NCBI RefSeq assembly: GCF_900188205.1
Contig: NZ_FZOH01000003.1
Coordinates: 394,539 to 458,538 of the forward strand
Source: Geodermatophilus saharensis
GTDB taxonomy: Bacteria > Actinomycetota > Actinomycetes > Mycobacteriales > Geodermatophilaceae
DNA length: 64,000 nucleotides
Direction of reading: 5' to 3'
In this document: one piece after another, positions 16,794-24,973 of the stretch
Layout of the letters: the number at the start of each line of letters is the position of its first letter
Numbering within the stretch: the stretch's first letter is position 1
Made by a program: the position numbers and the translations under genes
Notes under the pieces: model-generated
Databases searched by the model: none
What the model saw: the letters and a program-made list of their open reading frames with translations, nothing else
Told to the model about the DNA's origin: nothing

Positions 16794-18275
16794 TCAGTCG
16801 AGCGGCCAGTCCGCGACCGGCTCGTTGGCGTGCATGAGGTCGCTGTAGCGGCGCAGCATCTCCCGCAGCGCGTCCCGGCGGTCCAGCGGCTGCCGCTGCT
16901 CGTCGATCCGGTGGAACACCTCCACCTGCCATTCCGCGCCGTTGCGGTAGGCGGTGCAGCGGCGCTCGATCGCCCCGAGCAGCCGGTCGCTGACCGCGGT
17001 GTCGACGCCCCACTCGGCCAGCCCCTGCTGGGCCATCGGCAGCAGCCTGCGCAGCACCAGCTCGGTCACCGGCACCGTGCCGAGGCCGGGCCAGTACAGC
17101 TGGGCGTTGATGCCGTTGCGGGCGCCCTCGTCGAAGTTCTCCTCGGCGGTGGCGAAGGACATCTGCGACCACACCGGCCGGTCCTGCGCCGCGAGGGTGC
17201 GCAGCAGCCCGTAGTAGAAGGCGCCGTTGGCGAACACGTCGACGATCGTCGGCCCGGCGGGCAGCACCCGGTTCTCGACCCGCAGGTGCGGGCGGCCCCG
17301 GTGGATGTCGTAGACCGGGCGGTTCCAGCGGTAGACCGTCCCGTTGTGCATCCGCAGCTCGGACAGCTGCGGGATGTCGCCGCGGTCGAGGACGGCCACC
17401 GGGTCCTCCTCGTCGCAGACCGGCAGCAGCGCGGGGAAGTAGCGGACGTTCTCCTCGAAGTGGTCGAACACGGAGGTGATGAAGCGCTCCCCGAACCAGA
17501 CCCGGGGGCGGACACCCTGCTCCTTGAGCTCGAGCGGGCGGGTGTCGGTGGCCTGCTCGAACAGCGCGATCCGGGTCTCCCGCCACAGCTCCTTGCCGAA
17601 CAGGAACGGCGAGTTGGCACCGAGCGCCACCTGGACGCCGGCGATGCACTGCGCGGCGTTCCAGTGGGCCGCGTAGTCCTGGGGGCTGACCTGCAGGTGG
17701 AACTGGGTGCTGGTGCAGGCGGCCTCCGGCGCGATCGTGTCGGCGTGCACGTCGAGCCGCTCGGGCCCGGAGATGGCGATGTGCAGGTCCTCGCCCCGCG
17801 CGGCGAAGATCTGCTCGTTGATCAGCGCGTAGCGCGGGTGCGCGGTGATCGCGTCGCCGCTGACGTGCTCGGGCCCCAGGGTCGGCAGCGTGCCGATCAT
17901 GACGATGTGCGCCCCGATCGCGCGGGCGCGCTCCTCGGCGGCGTTGAGGCTGGCCCGCAGCTCCGTCTCGAGGTCCGCGGCGGCCGTGCCGGCCAGCGTC
18001 GTGGGCCGCACGTTCATCTCGATGTTGAACTGGCCCATCTCGGCCTGGAAGACCTCGTCGGCGATCGCGGCGAGGACCTCCTCGTTGCGCATCGCCGGGT
18101 CCTGCCGGGCGTCGACCAGGTTGAACTCGATCTCCGTGCCCGTCAGCGGCCGCTCGAAGTCGAACTTCGACTCGTTGAGCATCCGGCCGAACACGTCCAG
18201 GCAGCGGCGCAGCTTCTCGCGGTAGCGCAGGCGGTCCGCGCGCGAGAACGTCCGGGCCTCGACCTCTTGCCCCAC
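16794..18275 (-). CDS. Glutamate-cysteine ligase family protein (GCS2-type carboxylate-amine ligase)
   Basis: A 493-residue protein of the glutamine-synthetase-fold GCS2 family, which ligates the gamma-carboxylate of glutamate to an amine, classically cysteine. The family entry motif TGTEIEFNLVD is near residue 45. QFNIEMNVRP, ACTSTQFHLQVSP and GANSPFLFGKELWRETR follow, and LRVENRVLPAGPT carries a conserved Glu. GTG 18275 has GGGAGG 8 nt upstream. Because this organism makes mycothiol (mshC is present), a glutathione role is unlikely; EgtA-like or another gamma-glutamyl product is possible. It is divergent from the esterase gene across 102 bp and part of the ligase-rich cluster. Confidence 0.85.
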   Translation of the reverse strand: MGQEVEARTFSRADRLRYREKLRRCLDVFGRMLNESKFDFERPLTGTEIEFNLVDARQDPAMRNEEVLAAIADEVFQAEMGQFNIEMNVRPTTLAGTAAADLETELRASLNAAEERARAIGAHIVMIGTLPTLGPEHVSGDAITAHPRYALINEQIFAARGEDLHIAISGPERLDVHADTIAPEAACTSTQFHLQVSPQDYAAHWNAAQCIAGVQVALGANSPFLFGKELWRETRIALFEQATDTRPLELKEQGVRPRVWFGERFITSVFDHFEENVRYFPALLPVCDEEDPVAVLDRGDIPQLSELRMHNGTVYRWNRPVYDIHRGRPHLRVENRVLPAGPTIVDVFANGAFYYGLLRTLAAQDRPVWSQMSFATAEENFDEGARNGINAQLYWPGLGTVPVTELVLRRLLPMAQQGLAEWGVDTAVSDRLLGAIERRCTAYRNGAEWQVEVFHRIDEQRQPLDRRDALREMLRRYSDLMHANEPVADWPLD

Positions 18276-18377
18276 GACGGTCGCCTCCCATCGGTGCCGA
18301 CGTGCGGCCAGGTTGGCACAGAACCCGCTGCGCCGCCGCGTTTGTCGCCGGTGGGGGGCCGTGCGAGGGTTCCCGGC

Positions 18378-19103
18378 GTGAAGGTGACCGACCGCTGGCA
18401 CTCCGAGCGGATGGACCAGCCGATCGGTCTGGCCCGGTGGGGTCACTACGGCACCCCCGTCCTGGTCTTCCCCACGGCCGGCGGCGACGCCGAGGAGATC
18501 GAGCGCAACGGCGTGGTCGGCGCCTGCTGGCCGCTGGTCGAGAGCGGCCGGGTCAAGCTCTACTCCTGCGACAGCGTGCCCGGGCAGGCCATGGTGGCGA
18601 AGGCGGGTTCGCCGGAGTACCGGATGTGGCTGTTCAACCAGTTCCACCACGCCGTCCGGCACGAGGTCGTGCCGGCGATCCGGGCCGACTCCGGCGGGGA
18701 CGAGACGCCGATCGTCGTCACCGGCGCCTCGATCGGGGCGTTCAACTCGCTGGCCGTGCTGTGCCGGTTCCCGGACGTGTTCGGCGCCGCCGTGGGCATG
18801 AGCGGCACGTACCGGATCCAGAAGTTCCTCGACCACCGGTCCTCGCCGGACCTCTTCTTCGCCTCGCCGCTGGACTTCCTGCCCGGGCTCGAGGGCGATC
18901 AGCTCGACCTGCTGCGCACCCGGTTCGCCGTCATCGCCACCGGCCAGGGGGCGTGGGAGGACGTCGACGCGTCCTGGGACGCCGGCAACGTGCTCGGCGG
19001 CAAGGGCGTCCCGAACCGGGTCGACGTCTGGGGCCCGGAGTGGCCGCACGACTGGCAGACCTGGCAGCGGATGCTGCCGCAGTACCTCGACGAGCTCTGC
19101 TGA
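18378..19103 (+). CDS. Esterase-D-like alpha/beta hydrolase (cluster member)
   Basis: A 241-residue cytosolic alpha/beta-hydrolase. The nucleophile elbow is GASIGAF, with Ser near residue 117. The strand before it ends TPIVVT, and the C-terminal catalytic His is likely in EWPHDWQTWQRMLP, the usual place for esterase-D/antigen-85-like folds. There is no signal peptide, so it acts inside the cell. GTG 18378 follows GAGGG at 8 nt spacing. It is divergent from the GCS2 ligase gene. A hydrolase next to amide ligases could release, transfer or proofread an acyl product (inference). Confidence 0.8.
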   Translation: MKVTDRWHSERMDQPIGLARWGHYGTPVLVFPTAGGDAEEIERNGVVGACWPLVESGRVKLYSCDSVPGQAMVAKAGSPEYRMWLFNQFHHAVRHEVVPAIRADSGGDETPIVVTGASIGAFNSLAVLCRFPDVFGAAVGMSGTYRIQKFLDHRSSPDLFFASPLDFLPGLEGDQLDLLRTRFAVIATGQGAWEDVDASWDAGNVLGGKGVPNRVDVWGPEWPHDWQTWQRMLPQYLDELC

Positions 19104-19568
19104 CCCCACGGCCGTCGACGGGGACGGTCACCGCCGCCCGCCACGTCCCTGGAGGCAGTCTCAGGGAGACGACCTCGCGTGCCGGCCGCATCCCGGCTCC
19201 GCGCTCAGGCACCGGCCCGGCCGCCGCGGGCTCGACCCGGCCGACTGGTGGGGACGGGCCTGAAGCCATCCGTCGAACCGGACCGCTCCTGTCGGCGCGA
19301 CACTCGGGTGACCGCTTCCATGCGGGGCCGCATGAAGACGGCGACCTCCTGTTCCGCGAGCGCCCGTGAGGGTCGGAGTGGAGGCACCGGCGCGACTGCG
19401 GAGGCAGTGGACGAGGCTGTGACGGAGGACAGATGTCCATCCGCGAGGGTGCTGGGGCGCCCACCGTCCGCCACGGCTTGCTGGGTCGGAGAAGGGCGGT
19501 GCCCGGGCCGCTTCGGATGAGCCGTCACCGGCAGGAGGGTTGCCAGTCCCACCCTCCAGGAGGACGGC
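19104..19568. other. Intergenic, no gene seen
   Basis: 465 bp in which both strands have only weakly biased frames without start signals. The last 10 bp carry the AGGAGG box of the secreted-protein gene. The composition is slightly lower in GC than the flanking ligase genes. Confidence 0.5.
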
Positions 19569-20051
19569 ATGAGCCGCCGACGCATCATCCCGATGAGGTT
19601 CCTCCGACTGCCTGCCGTTCTGGGCTTCACGGCAGCGCTGGTCGCACTGGGAGCACCAGCGGCGATCGCTGTCCCTGCGAGCTCTGGTGCGACGAGCTTC
19701 GACTACGACACCTGCTTCCCCCAGGGCGACGGCTCCACCTTCTGTGCACGAGGCACGACCACCGAGAACTTCACGGTGACGCCGTCCGGGAGCATGACCT
19801 TGAGTTACCACAACAACGGGACGACGACATACACAGGAGTGGAGGGGTGTACTGATTCGACGTCCAACCGCACCAGCATCAACTACCTGCTGACTCCGGA
19901 TGCCACCCAGGCCTACCACGTCACCGACCGCAGCCGGTCCACGCTCACGTGCTTCGGCGCGAACAAGACCTGCACCCTCACCACCGTGTTCACGCTCGCG
20001 AACGGGGTCGTGCGCGTCGACCGACAGAACGGCACCTGCACGCCCGTCTGA
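19569..20051 (+). CDS. Small secreted cysteine-containing protein, unknown function
   Basis: A 160-residue protein with a clear Sec signal peptide: basic start MSRRRIIPMRF, hydrophobic core LPAVLGFTAALVALGAPAA, and probable cleavage after AIA (about residue 34). The mature part is Thr/Ser-rich and beta-like with six cysteines (for example DTCFPQG, STFCARG, LTCFGANKTC, NGTC), so three disulfides are likely. AGGAGG precedes the ATG. GC is lower than in the ligase genes around it, so it may be an insertion between the two halves of that cluster. No family recognised. Confidence 0.8.
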   Translation: MSRRRIIPMRFLRLPAVLGFTAALVALGAPAAIAVPASSGATSFDYDTCFPQGDGSTFCARGTTTENFTVTPSGSMTLSYHNNGTTTYTGVEGCTDSTSNRTSINYLLTPDATQAYHVTDRSRSTLTCFGANKTCTLTTVFTLANGVVRVDRQNGTCTPV

Positions 20052-20264
20052 TCCGTCGGCCCCGGGACGCGCACACGAACGGCGGCGGCGAGGCGCGCTG
20101 CCTGGTCAGGTCGGCGATGAGGCGACATCCGTCGAGCTGCTCCCACGGGGCATGACGTGGGTCGCACTGTGCCCCGGAGCGGTCATCCGCGTCGTGCGAC
20201 CGTGCTCACGCCTACAGGCGGCGATCCCGTCGGAGGACGGAGCGCGGGACCTCGCTGACCGGAC

Positions 20265-21476
20265 TCAGCCGGCGAACATCTGGAAGTCGCGGGCGAACGC
20301 CTCGGTCATCTCGATCACCTGCTGCAGCTCCGGGTGCCGGACGACGACCATGCCGTCGCCGGTGACCGTCGAGCGCCAGTCGCGGCGCGGCGCCCCCACC
20401 GGTAGCAGGTCGACGAGCGCCACGTGCTCGCCGTACCGGCTCATCAGCGCGTCGAGCCCCTCGGAGTGGGTGATCCGCCCGGAGCCGCGGGCCCGCTTGA
20501 AGACGGCGCCGGCGTTGTAGCGGCGCTCGAGCGGCTGCATCGACCCGTGGACGACGGCCTGCGCCCAGCCGACGTAGGTGTCGCCGTCGGTGGCGTAGTT
20601 CATGACGTCGACCACGCGGGCACCTGGCGGGCGCGCCCCGATCTCCCCGAACACGGCCTCGCCGTCGTGCTTGAGGTACCACTCCATGTGCGTGAACCCG
20701 GAGCGGAAGCCGAGCGCCGCGAGCACGGCCTCGCCCATCCGCCGTCCGCCGGCGAGGTGCGGCACGGACAGGTCGCGCAGCGAGATCGACACCGGGCTGA
20801 CCCACTCGTGCATCCGCATCTGCAGCGGCCGCGGGCGATACCAGAGGACGTGCTCGAACAGGATCCGGCCGTCGGCGCAGATGGTGTCGAAGGTGAACTC
20901 CTCGCCGTCGACGAACTCCTCGACGCTGACCTCGGGCACGTGCCGCAGCAGGGGGAGGACCTCGCTCAGCTCCCGCGGCGAGTCCACCCGGTAGGTGTCC
21001 GCCGAGCCGGCGCCGGCGATCGGCTTGACGATCAGCGGGTAACCCACCTTCTCCGCGGCCGCCCACACCTCGGCGACGGTGCGCGCGCTGACGTGCCACG
21101 GCGTCCGGATGCCGGCGGCGTCGAGGACGCGCTTCATCCGCTCCTTGTCACGGAAGGGCACCGTCTGCTCCACCGTCATGCCGGGCAGCCCGAAGGTCTC
21201 CCGGATGCGCGCCGCCAGGAGCATGTACGGCTCCCAGAGGCACTCCACCTGGTCGATCGAGACGTGCTGCGACAGCCCGCGCAGCGCACCGAGCACCGCA
21301 CCCTCGTCGGCGAGGTCCACGTGCTCGTAGTGGGCCAGCGACGAGCGGGCGGCCTCGGGCAGGGCGTCCGGCGGCTGGTCACCCACCCCGATGACCCGGG
21401 CGCCGACCCCGGCCAGCGCCCGGGTGAAGTAGGCCATCTCCGCCGGGTAGCCGGGGGAGAGCATGACGACGTCCAC
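20265..21476 (-). CDS. ATP-grasp carboxylate-amine ligase-like protein (cluster member 2)
   Basis: A 403-residue ATP-grasp protein. The N-terminal Rossmann-like domain begins VVMLSPGYPAEMAYFTRAL and contains GVGDQPPD. ATP-site features are RDKERMKRVLDAAGI, GYPLIVKPIAGAGS with Lys near 151, and VEEFVDGEEFTFD. The metal motif near residue 278 reads GEIGARPPG, where most families have ExNxR; the Asn position is Gly. GTG 21476 has GGAGG upstream. It follows the paralogous gene 21494-22720 on the same strand after 17 bp, so both form one operon. It resembles the 22818 gene more closely (shared GVGD and start region). Substrates unknown; an amino acid or peptide plus an amine is the usual chemistry. 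Confidence 0.85.
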   Translation of the reverse strand: MDVVMLSPGYPAEMAYFTRALAGVGARVIGVGDQPPDALPEAARSSLAHYEHVDLADEGAVLGALRGLSQHVSIDQVECLWEPYMLLAARIRETFGLPGMTVEQTVPFRDKERMKRVLDAAGIRTPWHVSARTVAEVWAAAEKVGYPLIVKPIAGAGSADTYRVDSPRELSEVLPLLRHVPEVSVEEFVDGEEFTFDTICADGRILFEHVLWYRPRPLQMRMHEWVSPVSISLRDLSVPHLAGGRRMGEAVLAALGFRSGFTHMEWYLKHDGEAVFGEIGARPPGARVVDVMNYATDGDTYVGWAQAVVHGSMQPLERRYNAGAVFKRARGSGRITHSEGLDALMSRYGEHVALVDLLPVGAPRRDWRSTVTGDGMVVVRHPELQQVIEMTEAFARDFQMFAG

Positions 21477-21493
21477 AGGACCTCCAGGTCGTG

Positions 21494-22720
21494 TCAGCCT
21501 TCGGCCAGTTCCACGCGCACCCCGCTGACGATGCGGTGCAGCGCGTCCTCGACCACGGCGGTGTCGGGGTCGCGCACCATCGCGTACCCCTCGCCCAGGT
21601 AGTCCGTGGCGGCCGGCTGCCCCGGCTGCGGGATGCGCGCCTCGACGACGAGGTGGCCGACCTGCTGCTGGACCGCGTCGAGGCCGTGCACCGCGCGCAC
21701 CCGCCCGTGCCCCATGCCGCGCAGGTACGCCGTCCCGGCCGCGTACCGGCGCTCGGGCACCGCGAAGCGGCCGTGGACGACCAGCTCGGTCCACGCCCGG
21801 TACAGGTCGAAGTCGTGCGCGTAGCCGTGCATCGAGCTCAGCTGCGCCCCGGGCGGCCGCGCGGCCACCTCCGAGACGGCGACGGAACCGTCGGGCTGGG
21901 CGAACCACTCCATGTGCGTGAGGGCGTCGGTGACGCCCAGCGCCTTCAACGCCGCGGGCCCCCAGCGGTGGATGCCCTCGTAGCGGGGACCGGAGACGTC
22001 CCGGGGCAGCAGCACCGTCCACTGGATCCACGGGTTGCGCAGGACCTCCAGCGGCGGCGGCCGGTAGTCGGCGATCGACGACCACACGGTCGAGCCGCCG
22101 AGGGTGACGCTGTCGAAGGTGTGCTCCTCGCCGGTGAGGAACTCCTCGAGCAGCGCGGGGTCGTGCGGGCCCAGCGGCACGGCGGCCAGCCAGCGGCGGA
22201 GCACGTCGCCGTCGTCGAGACGGAACGTCGACTGCGCGCCGGCCCCGGCCGGCGGCTTGGCGACCAGCGGGAACCCGACCTCGTCGGCGAAGGCCACGGC
22301 CTCGGCGGGGGAGCGCACGAGCGCGTGCCGGGCGCACGGGACGCCGGCCGCCCGCAGCGTCTCCTTCATCTGCGACTTGTCGCGCACGTTGACCGCGGTC
22401 CGCACGTCCATGCCCGGGATGCCGAGGGCCTCCCGCACCTGCGCCAGCGGTACCTGCAGCTGCTCCAGCGCCCCGACGAGCCGCTCCACCCGGCCCACCT
22501 GGCCGGCGAGGCCGGTCACCGCCCACTGCAGCTGCCGCGGGTCGAGCGCGTCCTCCACCCGCCAGTGACCGGCCAACCGCTCGCGCAGGTGCGGCGGGAC
22601 CCGCTCCACGGGCTCGCAGGTGACCAGCCCGAGCCGGACGTCGGGCAGCTCCGCGGCGGCGGAGACGAACCGCGTCGTGGCCTCCATCAGGTACGGCGCG
22701 ACGAAGGCGGCGACGACCAT
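21494..22720 (-). CDS. ATP-grasp carboxylate-amine ligase-like protein (cluster member 3)
   Basis: A 408-residue paralogue of the flanking ATP-grasp genes. It has RDKSQMKETLRAAGV, GFPLVAKPPAGAGAQ, LLEEFLTGEEHTFDS and THMEWFAQPDG, followed by the metal motif SEVAARPPGA, with Ala at the usual Asn position. Its N-terminal domain (MVVAAFVAPYLMEATTRF) is more divergent than in the other two, which may reflect a different first substrate. There is no Shine-Dalgarno; TAGCGT lies 6 nt before the ATG, so the transcript is probably leaderless. It is the first gene of a two-gene minus-strand operon, divergent from the 22818 gene. Confidence 0.85.
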   Translation of the reverse strand: MVVAAFVAPYLMEATTRFVSAAAELPDVRLGLVTCEPVERVPPHLRERLAGHWRVEDALDPRQLQWAVTGLAGQVGRVERLVGALEQLQVPLAQVREALGIPGMDVRTAVNVRDKSQMKETLRAAGVPCARHALVRSPAEAVAFADEVGFPLVAKPPAGAGAQSTFRLDDGDVLRRWLAAVPLGPHDPALLEEFLTGEEHTFDSVTLGGSTVWSSIADYRPPPLEVLRNPWIQWTVLLPRDVSGPRYEGIHRWGPAALKALGVTDALTHMEWFAQPDGSVAVSEVAARPPGAQLSSMHGYAHDFDLYRAWTELVVHGRFAVPERRYAAGTAYLRGMGHGRVRAVHGLDAVQQQVGHLVVEARIPQPGQPAATDYLGEGYAMVRDPDTAVVEDALHRIVSGVRVELAEG

Positions 22721-22726
22721 GCGCGG

Positions 22727-22732
22727 ACGCTA
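22727..22732 (-). promoter_or_regulatory. Leaderless -10 hexamer of the minus-strand ATP-grasp operon
   Basis: On the minus strand TAGCGT lies 6 nt upstream of ATG 22720. It is the left half of a divergent promoter region. Confidence 0.55.
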
Positions 22733-22738
22733 CCGAAA

Positions 22739-22793
22739 GGACCCCCCCGCCCCCCACCGCTCGCAGGCCCGCGGCGGGACCCTGCGGGGGGCC
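22739..22793. repeat. Palindromic dispersed repeat, copy 1
   Basis: A GC-rich hairpin-forming element whose core CCCCCACCGCTCGCA recurs at 42348-42411 and, less exactly, at 60551-60617. The outer arms GGACCCCCCC and GGGGGGCC pair. Here it lies between two divergent ATP-grasp genes, so it cannot be a terminator for either of them. Confidence 0.65.
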
Positions 22794-22804
22794 GAGCGGC
22801 CTTC

Positions 22805-22810
22805 TAGAGT
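22805..22810 (+). promoter_or_regulatory. Leaderless -10 hexamer of the plus-strand ATP-grasp operon
   Basis: TAGAGT followed by 7 nt and ATG 22818; no Shine-Dalgarno is seen. Confidence 0.55.
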
Positions 22811-22817
22811 CCCGGGG

Positions 22818-24041
22818 ATGAACGTGGTGTTCGTCGATCCGGCCTTCCCGTCGACGCAACGCCACTTCGTGCGCGCCCTCGCCGAGGTGGGGGCGTCCGT
22901 CTACGGCGTCGGCGACCGCCCGGAGGAGTGGCTCGACGACGAGCTGCGGTCGTGGATGGTGCACTACCACCAGGTCCCCGACGTCACCGACGTCGGCGCG
23001 ATGACCGACGCCGTCCGGTGGATCCAGGACAGGGTCTGGGTCGACCGGCTCGAGGCCACCATCGAGTCGCACACCCTCGCCGCCGCGCAGGTGCGGGAGA
23101 ACTGCACGATCCCGGGGACGTCGGTGCGGACAGCGTGGCTGTGCCGGGACAAGCCGTCGATGAAGGAGGTCCTCCGCGCGGCCGGCGTGCCGACGGCGGC
23201 GTCCACCGCGGCGTCCAGCGCCGCCGAGGTGTGGTCCTTCGCGAGGGAGACCGGCTACCCGCTGGTCCTCAAGCCGCGGACGGGCGCGGGCGCCCTGGAC
23301 ACCACCCGGGTCGACGGCGACGGCGAGCTCGAGGCCGCCCTGGGCAGGTTCGGCGCGCAGCAGGTCGACTCGATCGCCGTCGAGGAGTTCGTCGAGGGGC
23401 ACGAGGGCTTCTACGACACCCTGTCGGTCGACGGCGTCCCGGCGCTGGACTTCGTGTCGCACTACTTCCCGAACGTGCTCGAGGCGATGCGCACCCGCTG
23501 GATCTCGCCCCAGTTCGTCGCCACGAACCGGATCGACGCCGTGGCCGACTACCAGGAGCTGCGGGACCTGGGGCGGAGGGTCAACGAGGCGCTCGGCATC
23601 GGCACCAGCGCCACGCACATGGAGTGGTTCTTCGGGCCGAAGGGCCTGAGGTTCAGCGAGATCGGCTGCCGCCCGCCCGGCGTGGGCGCCTGGGACCTCT
23701 ACTCGGCCGCCAACGACCTCGACGTCTACCGGCAGTGGGCCGACTCGATCGTGCACGGGCAGGTCTGGGGGCGGCCGTCGCGGCAGTACTCGGCCGGCAT
23801 CGTGGCCCTGCGCCCCGACCGGGACGGCACCATCTCCGGCTACTCGGGCGTCGAGGAGATCCAGGCGCGCCACGGGCAGTGGGTGCTGGACGCGCACCTG
23901 CCACCGCCGGGGACGCCGACCCAGCCCGAGACCGCCGGCTACATGGCCAACGCCTACGTGCGCATGCGGCACCCGGACTTCGACACGTTGCGCGGGATGC
24001 TCGACGACGTCGGGCGCACCGTGCACGTCCACGCCGGCTGA
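22818..24041 (+). CDS. ATP-grasp carboxylate-amine ligase-like protein (cluster member 4)
   Basis: A 407-residue paralogue of the two minus-strand ATP-grasp genes. The N-terminus MNVVFVDPAFPSTQRHFVRA with GVGDRPEE parallels that of the 20265 gene. The ATP-grasp core has RDKPSMKEVLRAAGV, GYPLVLKPRTGAGAL, VEEFVEGHEGFYDT and THMEWFFGPKG, then SEIGCRPPGVG, with Gly at the usual Asn metal position. ATG 22818 is set by TAGAGT 7 nt upstream (leaderless). Five bp separate it from the S51-like peptidase gene, which in turn overlaps an esterase gene: a three-gene operon. It probably makes an amide or peptide bond that the next proteins process. Confidence 0.85.
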   Translation: MNVVFVDPAFPSTQRHFVRALAEVGASVYGVGDRPEEWLDDELRSWMVHYHQVPDVTDVGAMTDAVRWIQDRVWVDRLEATIESHTLAAAQVRENCTIPGTSVRTAWLCRDKPSMKEVLRAAGVPTAASTAASSAAEVWSFARETGYPLVLKPRTGAGALDTTRVDGDGELEAALGRFGAQQVDSIAVEEFVEGHEGFYDTLSVDGVPALDFVSHYFPNVLEAMRTRWISPQFVATNRIDAVADYQELRDLGRRVNEALGIGTSATHMEWFFGPKGLRFSEIGCRPPGVGAWDLYSAANDLDVYRQWADSIVHGQVWGRPSRQYSAGIVALRPDRDGTISGYSGVEEIQARHGQWVLDAHLPPPGTPTQPETAGYMANAYVRMRHPDFDTLRGMLDDVGRTVHVHAG

Positions 24042-24046
24042 CGCCC

Positions 24047-24973
24047 GTGTCGCCCTCGATCACCCTGCTCGGCCCGCAGCGGCGGCCGACCCTCGACCGG
24101 GTGCTGTCCTCCCTGGGGATCACCGGGCCGGTGGCCGTCGTCAACGCCGGCTGGCAGGAGCGGGAGTCCGACGACGCCGAGATCCTCGCGCTGGCCGGGG
24201 GACAGGCGAGGAACCTGCGGTTGTTCGCCCGCTGGATGGACGTGCTGCGGGCCGACCCCGAGTACGCCGAGGCCGAGCGCGAGCACCGGCTCGTGCTCGA
24301 CGAGCTGCAGCAGCTCTACCTCGTCCGGCTGGACCACGCCCTGCAGGCCGTCTACGCGGTGGCCGGCCGCAGCGTCGGCCACCCGACGGTCCAGGCGAGG
24401 GCGATGGAGGACGCGCTGGCGGCGGTGCGGCTGCTCGATGCGTCGCACGTGGCCCGGGTGCAGCAGCTGCACGACGACTTCTACGGCACCTGGCGGCTGG
24501 AGTCCCGCGGCGCCATCGCCGGGCACCGCGAGGAGGTGCGCGGCCTGCTGTCGGCGGCGGAGTGCCTGGTCGTCGCCGGCGGGCACGTCGGCGAGCTGGT
24601 GCGCATCGTGCACCTGTTCCACCTGGCGCCGCACCTGCCGCCGCGGGTGGTCGCGTGGTCGGCCGGGGCGATGGCGCTGACCCCCCGGGTGGTGCTCTTC
24701 CACGACCGGGCGGCGCAGGGCGCGTCGCTCACCGAGGTCTTCGACGCGGGGATCGGCGTCGTCCCCGGACTGGTCCTGCTGCCGCACGCGCGGCGGCGGC
24801 TGCGGACCGACGACCCCCTCCGGATGTCCGTCCTGGCCCGCCGGTTCGCGCCGGCCACGTGCGTCGTCCTGGACGACGGCGTCCGGATCGACCTCGGCCC
24901 CGGCGGCGCCCTGCCGCCGGATGCCCGGCTGGTCGGGGACGACGGGCGGATCACCGAGGGGACGGCGGCATGA
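24047..24973 (+). CDS. Peptidase S51-like (class I glutamine amidotransferase-like) protein
   Basis: A 308-residue protein with a C-terminal S51 fold, as in dipeptidase E and cyanophycinase, which cleave Asp- or Glu-linked peptides. The nucleophile elbow is AWSAGAM with Ser205. The oxyanion strand VVAGGHVGEL precedes it. LPHARRRL with His247 matches the QHxxxRxR position of the catalytic His. The first ~150 residues are a helical extension (DELQQLYLVRLDHALQ) not typical of dipeptidase E. GTG 24047 is 5 nt after the previous stop and its own stop overlaps the next ATG (ATGA). A hydrolase of acidic or branched peptides beside ligases suggests product turnover or maturation. Confidence 0.8.
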   Translation: MSPSITLLGPQRRPTLDRVLSSLGITGPVAVVNAGWQERESDDAEILALAGGQARNLRLFARWMDVLRADPEYAEAEREHRLVLDELQQLYLVRLDHALQAVYAVAGRSVGHPTVQARAMEDALAAVRLLDASHVARVQQLHDDFYGTWRLESRGAIAGHREEVRGLLSAAECLVVAGGHVGELVRIVHLFHLAPHLPPRVVAWSAGAMALTPRVVLFHDRAAQGASLTEVFDAGIGVVPGLVLLPHARRRLRTDDPLRMSVLARRFAPATCVVLDDGVRIDLGPGGALPPDARLVGDDGRITEGTAA

